Part shown: piece after piece, positions 9,231-17,808 of the stretch
Numbering within the stretch: the stretch's first letter is position 1
Layout: every line of letters begins with the position of its first letter
Assembly: GCA_044598425.1 (NCBI GenBank)
Contig: CP172536.1
Span: 496,001-560,000 of the forward strand
Direction of reading: 5' to 3'
Length of the DNA: 64,000 bases
Source: JAEVLT01 sp044598425
GTDB lineage: Bacteria > Bacillota > Bacilli > Bacillales > Cytobacillaceae
Notes under the pieces: generated by a model
Seen by the model: the letters and a program-made list of their open reading frames with translations, nothing else
The model's database searches: none
What the model was told of the DNA's origin: nothing
Made by a program: the position numbers and the translations under genes

Positions 9231-9545
9231 TTATGCGCTTTTCGAAATGATTTGATTATCTTCTAGTAATCTTTTTGATTCCTCGTTAGCTGGTTGATAT
9301 CCCTTTTCAATCAATTCCTTGATATATATTTTATTGTAAACAAAGGAAAATACTACACCGCTAACCCAAGCTCCAATACCAAGGGTAAATGAGCCTAATA
9401 CGAGTTCAATAACAATCAAGATTGCAGCCCATTTTAAATCACCGCGGAATAAGGCTGGAAAAAAACCGAAGAAGAAAGTTGTCCAGCTGAATCCTACCTT
9501 TACTTCTTTTGTCACACCACCCGAATTTTTTAACACAGCTTTCAT
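9231..9545 (-). CDS. Small DUF2628-like membrane protein
   Basis: This 104-aa protein has two to three hydrophobic segments (TTFFFGFFPALF, WAAILIVIELVLGSFTLGIG, WVSGVVFSFVYNKIY) and a charged C-terminus. The arrangement FSWTTFFFGFFPALFRGDLK resembles DUF2628/HrgC-type proteins. AGGAGG precedes the ATG. It is monocistronic, with its own terminator. Function unknown. Confidence 0.7.
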   Translation of the reverse strand: MKAVLKNSGGVTKEVKVGFSWTTFFFGFFPALFRGDLKWAAILIVIELVLGSFTLGIGAWVSGVVFSFVYNKIYIKELIEKGYQPANEESKRLLEDNQIISKSA

Positions 9546-9772
9546 TACCGAAACCTCCTAATCAATTATAAGAAAAGCGAGCAGGGATTAATGAAAAGAA
9601 TAAGGCAAATGCATCATAAATTTCGCTTTTCCACTTTAATAGAATACCACAAATTATCCCTAATGGTAATAATATCAAAGGAAAAGAATGGATTACGCAA
9701 CAGGGATTCATGAATTTTTAACATTCTGTTGAGGAGATGTTTGATACTCAAACAACTTTTGCAAAAAGTAAT

Positions 9773-9799
9773 TTGATTTCATGAATGATATACTATAAT
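9773..9799 (+). promoter_or_regulatory. Promoter of the SNF2 ATPase gene
   Basis: TTGATT (9773-9778) and TATAAT (9794-9799) form a sigma-A-like pair with a 15-base spacer. The -10 box overlaps the ATG at 9798, so that ATG cannot be the start of a transcript from this promoter. This favours the downstream TTG at 9837. Confidence 0.5.
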
Positions 9800-9836
9800 G
9801 ATAGGTAAACATTGTTTCAGCAAAGTGGGTGAAAGA

Positions 9837-11864
9837 TTGGACAGGCTTCTATTTCAAGTGAATAGAGAATTATTTGATTTAAATGCCATGGAAATGGATC
9901 AGGCTTTGATTCAATTTTTTAAACAATTGGACATTGCTGATCAGTCTTTTGAAATGGAAAATGACAAAGGTGTTCGCAGGAAATTCTCGATTAATTGGCA
10001 TGAATTGATTTTGCAGGGAAGAGGGATCAAAGGGTTTTTTGCTCCCTATTCATCTGAATTTTTAGTTATTGAATCTACAGATGACAGCATGATAAAAGTA
10101 ACGACTCCCGTTCGCTCGATTGGAAGCTCTCTTCGTTCAGATATTTCGAATCAAGAACACAGCAAAGAAGTGATCGGCTCTCTGGCAGGGTTTTCGAATC
10201 ATTCAGACAAATGGTTTCAATTGTATCAAATCTCGAAAACATTCAAAGTCGCATTCAATCAAGAGGAATTAATCTGCCTGCCATATGTCCGGGAAATTGA
10301 GGCATTTGATTATCAAATCAATACGGCAAAAGCGGTGATTAATCGTTTTAAAGGGCGGGTTCTATTGAGCGATGAAGTAGGGCTTGGGAAAACAGTCGAA
10401 GCCGGACTGACGATGCTTGAATATATTATGCGCGGCTTGGTGAAGAAAGTTTTAATTCTTGTTCCTCCATCGTTAGTTGGCCAATGGGAAAATGAAATGA
10501 AAAGGAAATTCAACCAGGACTTTATCCGGGCGGATCATGCTGATTTTAAAAACATGGGAGCTAAAGCTTGGGGACATTTTCCAAAGGTGATTGCTTCCAT
10601 TGACCTGGCGAAACGCAAAAATCACCGAGAAGCGATTTTTGATCAACATTATGATTTAGTGATCGTCGATGAAGCCCATCATTTAAAAAACAGAGCGACG
10701 CAAAAATGGCAGTTCGTGAACGGAATTAATAAAAAATATATCTTCTTGTTGACGGCCACTCCTGTTCAAAACCATCTTGAGGAACTCTACAATTTAATTA
10801 CGCTGCTAAAACCGGGACAATTAAGAACGTATAGTTATTTTAAAAAGAATTTTGTCGAAAGCAAGGATGGAATTGAGGTCAAAAATGCAGATAAATTAAA
10901 AAATTTGCTGGCTGACGTGATGATCCGTAACAAACGCAGCAATGTGGATGTCAAGTTTACCAAACGATTTGCCTATACAACAGCAGTTGCTCTTTCAGCA
11001 GATGAAAAGCTTCTCTATGACGACATAAGCAACTTTATCCGACAGTATTACAACAAGCAGCATCCTGTCTTCAACCGTTTTTTGCTGAAAACCCTTCAGG
11101 AGCAAATCGGGAGTTCCACGGTCGCTGTCATTCCGTCATTGGAAAGACTATTGGTAAATGAAAAATTATCGGAATTTGATCGAAAAAAAATTGCGCGTTT
11201 TCTTGAACAAGCCAATGGTATAGTTGCAAACGAAAGCGAAAAGAACGGCAAACTCGATGAACTTGTATCAATTCTAAAAAGTTTCGACGATAAAATGCTT
11301 GTTTTTACCAAGTTTGCTTCGACACAGGCATATTTAAGTAAAATGCTTAAGGAACGCGGCTTTCAAGTGGCAGAATTTCATGGCGGTCTGCGACGAAAAG
11401 AAAAAGAAGCACAAATTGCGTTCTTTAAAGAAAAGGCAGATGTTCTGGTCAGTACGGAAGTAGGCGGGGAAGGACGAAATTTACAATTTTGCCATGGGAT
11501 GATCAACTTTGACTTGCCGTGGAATCCGATGGCGATTGAACAGCGTATTGGGCGTATTCACCGGATTGGCCAAGAAAGAGATGTGTATGTCTATAATCTC
11601 GCTTCACGCGACACTATTGAGTACTATCTATTGGATTTATTAGATCGAAAAATCAATATGTTTGAATTGGTCGTTGGCGAGGTCGATGCAATTCTAGGTG
11701 AAATTGAAGAAAAGGAAGATTTTTCGGAATTGGTGATGAATGCCTGGGTGAATGCCGAAACAATGGAAGAAGTGGAATCAGAACTGGATCAAATAGGCCA
11801 AGTGCTTCTTGAGAATAAGCAGAAGCTGGCCAAACAAAAGCAGCTGGATCAGGATTTGTTCTAA
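9837..11864 (+). CDS. SNF2-family ATPase (RapA-like)
   Basis: This DNA-dependent ATPase of about 675 aa carries a Walker A DEVGLGKT near residue 180, VIVDEAHHLKN (DEAH) near 277, the LLTATPVQN motif, and a helicase C domain with STEVGGEGRNLQF and QRIGRIHRIGQ. It has no nuclease or methylase domain. TTG 9837 is taken as the start because GGGTGA precedes it and the ATG at 9798 lies inside the promoter. The next gene follows after 12 bases, suggesting a two-gene operon. Roles known for relatives include RNA-polymerase recycling and DNA remodelling. The specific role here is unknown. Confidence 0.85.
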   Translation: MDRLLFQVNRELFDLNAMEMDQALIQFFKQLDIADQSFEMENDKGVRRKFSINWHELILQGRGIKGFFAPYSSEFLVIESTDDSMIKVTTPVRSIGSSLRSDISNQEHSKEVIGSLAGFSNHSDKWFQLYQISKTFKVAFNQEELICLPYVREIEAFDYQINTAKAVINRFKGRVLLSDEVGLGKTVEAGLTMLEYIMRGLVKKVLILVPPSLVGQWENEMKRKFNQDFIRADHADFKNMGAKAWGHFPKVIASIDLAKRKNHREAIFDQHYDLVIVDEAHHLKNRATQKWQFVNGINKKYIFLLTATPVQNHLEELYNLITLLKPGQLRTYSYFKKNFVESKDGIEVKNADKLKNLLADVMIRNKRSNVDVKFTKRFAYTTAVALSADEKLLYDDISNFIRQYYNKQHPVFNRFLLKTLQEQIGSSTVAVIPSLERLLVNEKLSEFDRKKIARFLEQANGIVANESEKNGKLDELVSILKSFDDKMLVFTKFASTQAYLSKMLKERGFQVAEFHGGLRRKEKEAQIAFFKEKADVLVSTEVGGEGRNLQFCHGMINFDLPWNPMAIEQRIGRIHRIGQERDVYVYNLASRDTIEYYLLDLLDRKINMFELVVGEVDAILGEIEEKEDFSELVMNAWVNAETMEEVESELDQIGQVLLENKQKLAKQKQLDQDLF

Positions 11865-11876
11865 GATGGGGGTGTC

Positions 11877-12851
11877 ATGATGCAATTGCAGCAATTTGTT
11901 ACCGAAATTATTGAAGAAATCGGCGGGATCGTCGAGCCTCTCGAATATGCGTTAATGAATGTTCTCATTCCTGAACCGTATACATCTTACTTTCAAAACC
12001 GATCTGAAATGCTGTTAGCCTTTGATTTTGAAGTGGCTCAAGAAAACCCGGAGGCTGAATTTGTGACATTTGGAAGTTATCTTTTGGAACAAGTATTGGC
12101 CATTGTTGAAAAACAAGCCTTGAGTGCGATTCGTTTTGCAGAAATTGATCGCTTAGAGATCGGCAATTCTTTAAAGAAAATCTCGGAGTTCCTGATGAAT
12201 GAACAAGGCAGAATCCATATCGAAGAGGAAAGGCCTGTTCTGGGAATATGGGCTGTGTTCAATTATCAACTATCGTATATCTCAGATGACAAAATTGAAA
12301 AGACTGATCAAGTTTGGGTTAATTTACTAACAGGCGAAATTAGCACAACAATGAAGGAAGAACAAAATCGCATCGTCTATAAGCAAGAATTACTTTACAA
12401 CTATCCGCTTCCCGTTCAAATTGATCTTTCCAAGGCGTTATGCACGGCGACGGAATATCTGAAAGAACGAGCAGAACAAGAAAAGAACAGCGCTTCAAAG
12501 TCGGCTGCATACAAAAATGATGTAATGAGAATAACAAACTATTATATGGATCTTTTAGCGGAAAATGAAAAACGGGCAAAACGGGCAGGGCTTAGCGAAG
12601 AGAAGCAAAAAGAACTAAAAGCAAAGTCAGCAGCCATTGAACTTGAACGGGACAAGCAGTTGCAGGATATTTACAACAAATACCATGAGCAAATGGAAAT
12701 CAGCTTAGATAATGGCATCTTGTATTTGATCCCATTGCTTGAATTTAAGGTGAAAATTGATTTCAGAGGCGTGAGCAAGCACAAGCTTGTTTATTATAAT
12801 CCGATAACGAAACAATTTTTTGAAAGACCTGTCAAAGTGGAAACGGACTGA
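11877..12851 (+). CDS. Uncharacterised partner of the SNF2 ATPase
   Basis: This 324-aa soluble protein is of unknown family. GGGGGTG lies before tandem ATG codons at 11877 and 11880. The middle third (about residues 190-275) is rich in E, K and A and looks like a long coiled coil. It is followed by a beta-rich tail (LEFKVKIDFRGVSKHKLVYY). Its tight spacing behind the ATPase suggests that the two proteins form one functional unit. I do not recognise a catalytic motif. Confidence 0.7.
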   Translation: MMQLQQFVTEIIEEIGGIVEPLEYALMNVLIPEPYTSYFQNRSEMLLAFDFEVAQENPEAEFVTFGSYLLEQVLAIVEKQALSAIRFAEIDRLEIGNSLKKISEFLMNEQGRIHIEEERPVLGIWAVFNYQLSYISDDKIEKTDQVWVNLLTGEISTTMKEEQNRIVYKQELLYNYPLPVQIDLSKALCTATEYLKERAEQEKNSASKSAAYKNDVMRITNYYMDLLAENEKRAKRAGLSEEKQKELKAKSAAIELERDKQLQDIYNKYHEQMEISLDNGILYLIPLLEFKVKIDFRGVSKHKLVYYNPITKQFFERPVKVETD

Positions 12852-13229
12852 AAAGCTTCCATTTCTGGGTTGGATTTAGCTCGATCCAATGTGTCCGAGG
12901 GAACAACGACCACTCGTATTTTTAATAGGATTTGGGGCATTAGTTCATTTTTACATAAAAAAGAGTACTAACGGGAGAAACGGTGGAAGGAATTTACGAG
13001 TGCGTCGTTCGAATGGTACAAGGAAGACGGGTAGATTAATAGGGCCCAGCCCCTTTATTTTTTTGGGGTGTAGCAATTTCACCAAGATTCAAGATCGATC
13101 ATTTTTTCTAATCGAATGGTCTTGACCTATTGAATAAATATTGATAGAATTTTAAATTATCATACGATAGTATTTTTCGCTAAAATTAAATAAAACATGC
13201 GATGAATGTTATGGGTCACACTATAACAG
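12852..13229. other. Intergenic stretch before the riboswitch
   Basis: No gene can be called with confidence. A short frame ending GIYECVVRMVQGRRVD (stop near 13037) is protein-like and could be a remnant or small ORF. GCCCAGCCCC ... TTTTTTTGGGGT (13047-13071) may be a terminator for the SNF2 operon. Confidence 0.3.
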
Positions 13230-13303
13230 GAGCAGGTTCTGGAGAGATCGCAAATCTTTGCGACGCCGAAGGGTTCACAATCTCAGGCAAAAGGACAGAA
13301 GTT
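13230..13303 (+). promoter_or_regulatory. Glycine riboswitch (single aptamer)
   Basis: The conserved core occurs in order: GGTTCTGGAGAG, then GACGCCGAAGGG, then ATCTCAGGCAAAAGGACAGA. These are the P1/P3 strands and glycine-binding core of the glycine riboswitch family. I see only one aptamer rather than the common tandem pair. The next gene is a CycA-like permease, so intracellular glycine probably controls amino-acid uptake. A hairpin region (13308-13350) and a terminator (13368-13398) form the expression platform. Confidence 0.92.
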
Positions 13304-13367
13304 TAATAAAGTATTATTTTGCTATCCCGATTAAGTAGTAAAATACTATTTTTTATACTGACGTCTA

Positions 13368-13398
13368 AAGAGATTGGAACACACCAGTCTCTTTTTTT
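13368..13398 (+). terminator. Riboswitch-associated terminator
   Basis: AAGAGATTGG pairs with CCAGTCTCTT across a six-base loop and runs into seven T residues, 32 bases before the permease start. It is the likely switch point of the glycine riboswitch. Confidence 0.8.
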
Positions 13399-13429
13399 AT
13401 TTATTTGAAAGCATATGGGGGAATTTAAC

Positions 13430-14785
13430 GTGGCACAGCAAGAGTTAAAAAGAGATCTTAAAAATCGGCATGTTCAACTAATTGCGATAGGAGGTACGAT
13501 TGGTACTGGTTTATTTTTAGGATCAGGTAAAGCGATACAATTAGCGGGGCCGTCCATCATACTGGCTTATTTAATCGTAGGAATAGCCGTGTTTTTTGTC
13601 ATGCGAGCTTTAGGGGAGTTGCTTTTATCAAATGCTGGATATCAATCGTTTACCGACTTTGCTGCCGATTATATTGGACCGTGGGCAGGTTTTGTAACGG
13701 GATGGACGTATTGGTTTTGCTGGATTATGACTGCCATGGCGGATATTATCGCTGTTGGGGTTTACGTAAGATATTGGTTTGATATTCCGCAATGGATCCC
13801 TGCATTAGTTATTTTAATCCTTTTATTGGGACTGAACTTACTGACAGTGAAGCTTTTTGGGGAATTGGAGTTTTGGTTTGCCTTAATTAAAGTTATTACG
13901 ATTCTTATCTTGATCATTATCGGGATAATTTTGCTCATTATTGGTTTCAAAACAGATGCAGGAACAGTATCTGTTAAAAATTTGTGGGCTTATGGCGGTC
14001 TATTTCCAAATGGAGTATCCGGCTTTTTGTTTTCTTTTCAAATGGTCGTCTTTGCCTTTGTCGGTGTTGAATTAGTAGGCGTATCCGCCGCGGAAACATC
14101 GAATCCGAAAAAAAATATTCCGTCCGCGATTAATAAAATTCCGATGCGGATCCTATTTTTCTATGTGGGTGCCCTTATCATTCTCTTAGCGATTAATCCA
14201 TGGAATCAATTAAATGCAACAACTAGCCCTTTTGTAAAAACATTTAGTTTAGTAGGTATTCCAATTGCAGCTGGAATTATTAATTTTGTTGTTTTAACAT
14301 CAGCGGCATCCGCATGTAACAGCGGTTTATTTTCAACAAGCCGAATTTTATATAATTTAAGCATTCATAAAGAGGGACCGGCAAAACTGGCTAAATTAAA
14401 TAAAAATCGGGTGCCAAGCAACGCGCTCGTTACATCTGCGGTTGTTCTTTCTGTGGGAGCCCTTTTGAGTAAACTCATTCCGGAACAAGCTTTTGGCATT
14501 GTCACGACAATTAGTGCCATTTGTTTTATTTGGGTTTGGGGGATCATTTTAGTTTCTCATCTGCGTTATACCAAATCGCGCCCGGATTTACGGAAGAAGT
14601 CGAACTTTAAAGCACCGTTCACACCATTTATTAACTATATAGTTCTCGCGCTATTTGTCTTTATTTTAGCGATCATGCTATTCTCCGAAGCTACACGTGT
14701 TGCCTTATTGTTGACACCATTATGGTTTATCCTCTTGTTTATCTTGTATTTTGTAAAAAGAAAAATAGAAGATAGTTTTGAATAA
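13430..14785 (+). CDS. Amino-acid permease, CycA/AapA type (D-Ala/D-Ser/Gly)
   Basis: This APC-superfamily transporter of about 451 aa has twelve predicted membrane helices. The N-terminal signature LIAIGGTIGTGLFLGSGKAI and the later SAAETSNPKKNIPSAINKIP are typical of the amino-acid transporter family that includes CycA. It imports small neutral amino acids by proton symport. GTG 13430 is the likely start, because ATGGGGGAA just upstream serves as its ribosome site. The ATG at 13415 has none. Control by the upstream glycine riboswitch supports glycine or D-alanine as substrate. Confidence 0.88.
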   Translation: MAQQELKRDLKNRHVQLIAIGGTIGTGLFLGSGKAIQLAGPSIILAYLIVGIAVFFVMRALGELLLSNAGYQSFTDFAADYIGPWAGFVTGWTYWFCWIMTAMADIIAVGVYVRYWFDIPQWIPALVILILLLGLNLLTVKLFGELEFWFALIKVITILILIIIGIILLIIGFKTDAGTVSVKNLWAYGGLFPNGVSGFLFSFQMVVFAFVGVELVGVSAAETSNPKKNIPSAINKIPMRILFFYVGALIILLAINPWNQLNATTSPFVKTFSLVGIPIAAGIINFVVLTSAASACNSGLFSTSRILYNLSIHKEGPAKLAKLNKNRVPSNALVTSAVVLSVGALLSKLIPEQAFGIVTTISAICFIWVWGIILVSHLRYTKSRPDLRKKSNFKAPFTPFINYIVLALFVFILAIMLFSEATRVALLLTPLWFILLFILYFVKRKIEDSFE

Positions 14786-14796
14786 TTCTTGTTTTG

Positions 14797-14901
14797 GTCG
14801 AATTCTTCTTGAAACGCGTCGAATTCACCCAAAAAGACGTCGAATACCACTGAAATGGCGTCGAATTCCAGTGAAAAGACGTCGAATTCATTTCATCACT
14901 T
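14797..14901. repeat. 21-bp tandem repeat array (five copies)
   Basis: GTCGAAT(T/A)C starts at 14797, 14818, 14839, 14860 and 14881, an exact 21-base period. Units have a variable centre and mostly end in GAAA-x-x-G-x-C. It lies between the permease stop and the shared terminator. Confidence 0.85.
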
Positions 14902-14925
14902 AAGGTTTACGCTTGATTTGGAAGT

Positions 14926-14978
14926 AAACAGGAAAAAAGCTCAGCTGATTTTGACTCAGCCGAGCTTTTTTCCTGTTT
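14926..14978. terminator. Strong bidirectional terminator
   Basis: A very long stem (AAACAGGAAAAAAGCTC paired with GAGCTTTTTTCCTGTTT, with an inner GCTGA/TCAGC) separates the convergent permease and DegV genes. Confidence 0.9.
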
Positions 14979-15805
14979 TAGAAGGCAATAATCATCCCAT
15001 TCTTCCCGGCATAGGTTCCCATTGTCGCTCCCATATAATTTATGATAACTTCTTTCGGGTGAAATTGATTCATAATTTCCTTTTTGAGTGCTTCTGCCTC
15101 TTCTTCGTTGCCAGTATGGGTGATTCCAAAGGTGATGTTGGAAAAATCGGTTCCTCTTTCCTTAATAATTTCGAGAACCCTTCTGCGAAACTTATTTTTT
15201 CCACGGATTTTTTCAAGGATTTCGACCTTCCCGCCGTCGACTCTTTCTAAAATAACCTTGATATTGAGAATTTTTGCTAATGAGCCTTGAAATCTGCTGA
15301 GACGCCCCCCTTTTACGATATTTTCCAATGTATCCAGCAAAACGAGAATATTCATATTTTCTCTGTAAACGGTTAGATCGGCAACGATTTCTGGAATAGA
15401 GTATCCTTGTTCCGCAAGTTCGGCCGCACGGATCACTTGCAGTCCATGGCCGGTTGATCCGGCTAAGGTATCGAATACGGTAACGTGGGCATTGGATAGC
15501 TCTTTTCCCATGCATGCAGATTGATAGGTTCCACTTAGCCCGGACGAAATCGTAAGGCATAGTAAGTCTGTGTCTTTCTCAAACGTAGTGAAAGTCTCAG
15601 CAAAAGCGGCCGGTGATGGCTGGGAAGTTTTGGGGAGCTCATCAGCTGCAAACATTTTTGTGAAAAATTCTTCGGAGGTTAAATCAATTTTTTCTAAAAA
15701 GTCCTGCCCATCGATTGTGATAGTCAACGGCACCACTGTTAGATCATATCGCTTTATCCACTCTTCCGGTAAATCTGCCGAACTGTCTGTTATGATTTTA
15801 ATCAT
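14978..15805 (-). CDS. DegV family fatty-acid-binding protein
   Basis: This 275-aa cytoplasmic protein has the DegV signature IITDSSADLP at residues 4-13, LTISSGLSGTYQSA around 81-94 and a C-terminal FGITHTGN. DegV/FakB proteins hold a fatty acid for phosphorylation by FakA, feeding phospholipid synthesis. GAGGTGATGGG precedes the ATG. It is monocistronic. Which fatty acid it binds cannot be told. Confidence 0.93.
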   Translation of the reverse strand: MIKIITDSSADLPEEWIKRYDLTVVPLTITIDGQDFLEKIDLTSEEFFTKMFAADELPKTSQPSPAAFAETFTTFEKDTDLLCLTISSGLSGTYQSACMGKELSNAHVTVFDTLAGSTGHGLQVIRAAELAEQGYSIPEIVADLTVYRENMNILVLLDTLENIVKGGRLSRFQGSLAKILNIKVILERVDGGKVEILEKIRGKNKFRRRVLEIIKERGTDFSNITFGITHTGNEEEAEALKKEIMNQFHPKEVIINYMGATMGTYAGKNGMIIAF

Positions 15806-15837
15806 TTCCCATCACCTCTTGCATTTAAGTATAGCAG

Positions 15838-16209
15838 GTCTTGCCATAAAGGAGCTATTTGCTGTTAGTCCGGAGATCATTTAGTGGTATGTTTATTTGT
15901 CAATGGCTAGAATTAAAAAGGAAGTTGCGCTTTTGTTAAGAGATTTAAACTAATTATGAACTTTCAATGAAGTTAAAGGAAAAGTAAAAAATAAAGTGGA
16001 ATTATTTTTAAACAGGATATGAAATCGGGTAGGGAATGTAAGGCCTGATATCAGTCAAACATGCAGCAGAAGATATTCCAAAAGTATATACTGATATTTT
16101 TCCAGCTCTTACAAAGTAATGGATACTAATGACCGCTTTCAATAAAGTGAAAATTTTAAAAGTTAATTTCGACATATATAGATGCGACCATTCTTACGAA
16201 AATTTCAAA
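15838..16209. other. Intergenic stretch with a possible coding remnant
   Basis: This AT-rich stretch has no whole gene. At 16042-16119 a short frame reads VKHAAEDIPKVYTDIFPALT and then stops, which looks like the C-terminus of a lost protein. It has no start or ribosome site. Confidence 0.3.
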
Positions 16210-16237
16210 TTTACACTAAATTTACAACAACTTACTT
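16210..16237 (+). promoter_or_regulatory. Candidate PhoP box (11-bp-spaced repeats)
   Basis: TTTACA (16210), TTTACA (16221) and TTACTT (16232) repeat at an exact 11-base period, as in Bacillus PhoP boxes. TATGAT (16268-16273) could be the -10. The downstream operon looks like a glycerol-phosphate-type importer, which fits phosphate control. Confidence 0.4.
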
Positions 16238-16311
16238 CCGATTAATATTCTATTAATAATTATTGATTATGATAAAAACATAAAGTGAATAGAATACTGG
16301 TACAAATTGAG

Positions 16312-16355
16312 AGACCTTAAATAGAATGTATGAATTTACATTTTATTTAAGGTCT
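16312..16355 (+). other. Long 5' leader hairpin before the importer operon
   Basis: A 19-base arm beginning AGACCTTAAATAG pairs with one ending TATTTAAGGTCT across a six-base loop, with one wobble pair. Only a weak T-run follows, so it may be an attenuator, an mRNA stabiliser or a weak terminator. Confidence 0.55.
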
Positions 16356-16441
16356 TCTGCTGTTTAGGAGGTGAGACTGAGCCGGTACTAAACTTGAAGC
16401 AGGAAAAAGTCCCGTACATATTAAGTAAAGGAGAGGAAGAA

Positions 16442-17740
16442 ATGAAGACATTATTAAAATTATTTAGCATATTTGCAATCATATTTGTCATTTCCGGTTG
16501 TGGAAATAATCAAGCATCAAGTAATTCCCTATCAAAAGAAAATGGAAAGACCGTTATTGAGTATTGGCATGTGAATGCTGAGACACAGGGTGGAAAAACA
16601 GTTGAAGAATTAGTGAAAGAGTTTAATGCACAAAGTAAGACAACAAAGGTTGTTGCAAAATTTAATCCGGATATGTACAAAGGGTTAATGCAAAACTTAC
16701 AAGCAGAGGCAGCCGCTGGCAAAGCACCGGCTGTAGTACAAGTTGGCTGGTCTTTTTTAAACTATTTCTCTAATAATTTTCAATATACATCACCACAAAA
16801 AGTTATTGATCAATACTTTCCAGAAGATAAAACTTTTTTGAAGGATCATTTTTTACCCAATGTAATAGGTTTAGCTAAAAATTCAAAAGGTGAGCAAATA
16901 GGGGTTCCTTATTCATTAAGTACACCTGTTCTTTATATTAATAGGGATCTTTTAAGAAAAGCCGGTTTGGATGAAAATGGTCCAAAAACATGGGAAGAAG
17001 TAAAAGAATTCTCAAAAGTAATCAAAGAGAAAACTGGTAAATACGGATTGTATATTCAAGAACCAGCGGATAACTGGGCTACGCAGGCTTTGCTTGAAAG
17101 TAATGGAGCTAAAATGATCACAAACGGAAAAGCATCTTTTGCTTCTGAGAATGGAATAAAAGCTTATCAAATGTGGGCTGATATGATTATAAAAGATAAA
17201 TCAGCTGCTCATTTACCTTGGGATCAAGGAGTACAAAGTTTTATTGATGGGAATGTGGCAATGGCCTATACAACAATTGCCCAACGTTCAAATATCCAAA
17301 CAAATGCAAAGTTTGATGTAGCAGCTATTAAATCTCCGGCTTGGGAAGGGAAATCTCCAAAGGTGCCAGCGGGCGGTTCAATGTTAGCCATTACGGCAAA
17401 AGATGAAAAACAAAAAAAAGCAGCATGGGAATTTATGAAGTTTCTTTACAGTGTTGAATCAATGGCAAAATGGACAGAAGGAACAGGATATGTTCCACCA
17501 CGCAAAGATGTAGCAGAAGCAGAAAATGGATTAAAAAATTTCTTAAAAGAAAATCAAATGATGAATGCAGCGGTACAGCAAATGGACGGTGTTGTTCCTT
17601 GGACATCATTTCCAGGCGATGCAGGCTTACAAGCTGAGCAACTTTTATTAGATGCTCGTGATCAAATTCTAGGCGGAAGCGTCCCGGTTGACAAAGGATT
17701 GAAAACAACTGAAAAAGCGATCAACGAACTATTAAAGTAA
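16442..17740 (+). CDS. UgpB-like solute-binding lipoprotein
   Basis: This lipoprotein of about 432 aa is the binding component of an ABC importer. The signal peptide ends in the lipobox ISGC at residues ~18-21. The mature part resembles E. coli UgpB: YWHVNAETQGGKTVEELVKE, then STPVLYINRDLLRKAGLD and KTWEEV. ATG 16442 follows AAGGAGAGGAAG; the in-frame extension to TTG 16394 would bury the signal peptide. It heads a six-gene operon. Glycerol 3-phosphate or a related diester is a plausible ligand, but a sugar cannot be excluded. Confidence 0.82.
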   Translation: MKTLLKLFSIFAIIFVISGCGNNQASSNSLSKENGKTVIEYWHVNAETQGGKTVEELVKEFNAQSKTTKVVAKFNPDMYKGLMQNLQAEAAAGKAPAVVQVGWSFLNYFSNNFQYTSPQKVIDQYFPEDKTFLKDHFLPNVIGLAKNSKGEQIGVPYSLSTPVLYINRDLLRKAGLDENGPKTWEEVKEFSKVIKEKTGKYGLYIQEPADNWATQALLESNGAKMITNGKASFASENGIKAYQMWADMIIKDKSAAHLPWDQGVQSFIDGNVAMAYTTIAQRSNIQTNAKFDVAAIKSPAWEGKSPKVPAGGSMLAITAKDEKQKKAAWEFMKFLYSVESMAKWTEGTGYVPPRKDVAEAENGLKNFLKENQMMNAAVQQMDGVVPWTSFPGDAGLQAEQLLLDARDQILGGSVPVDKGLKTTEKAINELLK

Positions 17741-17808
17741 TATAAGGGATTAATGAAGGTGACTGATCGAAGTCACCTTCTCCACTAAAAATTTGGGGGA
17801 TAGAAGAA

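Noticed and set aside
9798..9836. ATG 9798 as start of the SNF2 ATPase
   Set aside because: It overlaps the -10 box and has no ribosome site; TTG 9837 has GGGTGA ahead of it.
12889..13125. Open frame of 78 codons after the SNF2 operon
   Set aside because: No ribosome site, biased composition and a terminator-like hairpin inside it.
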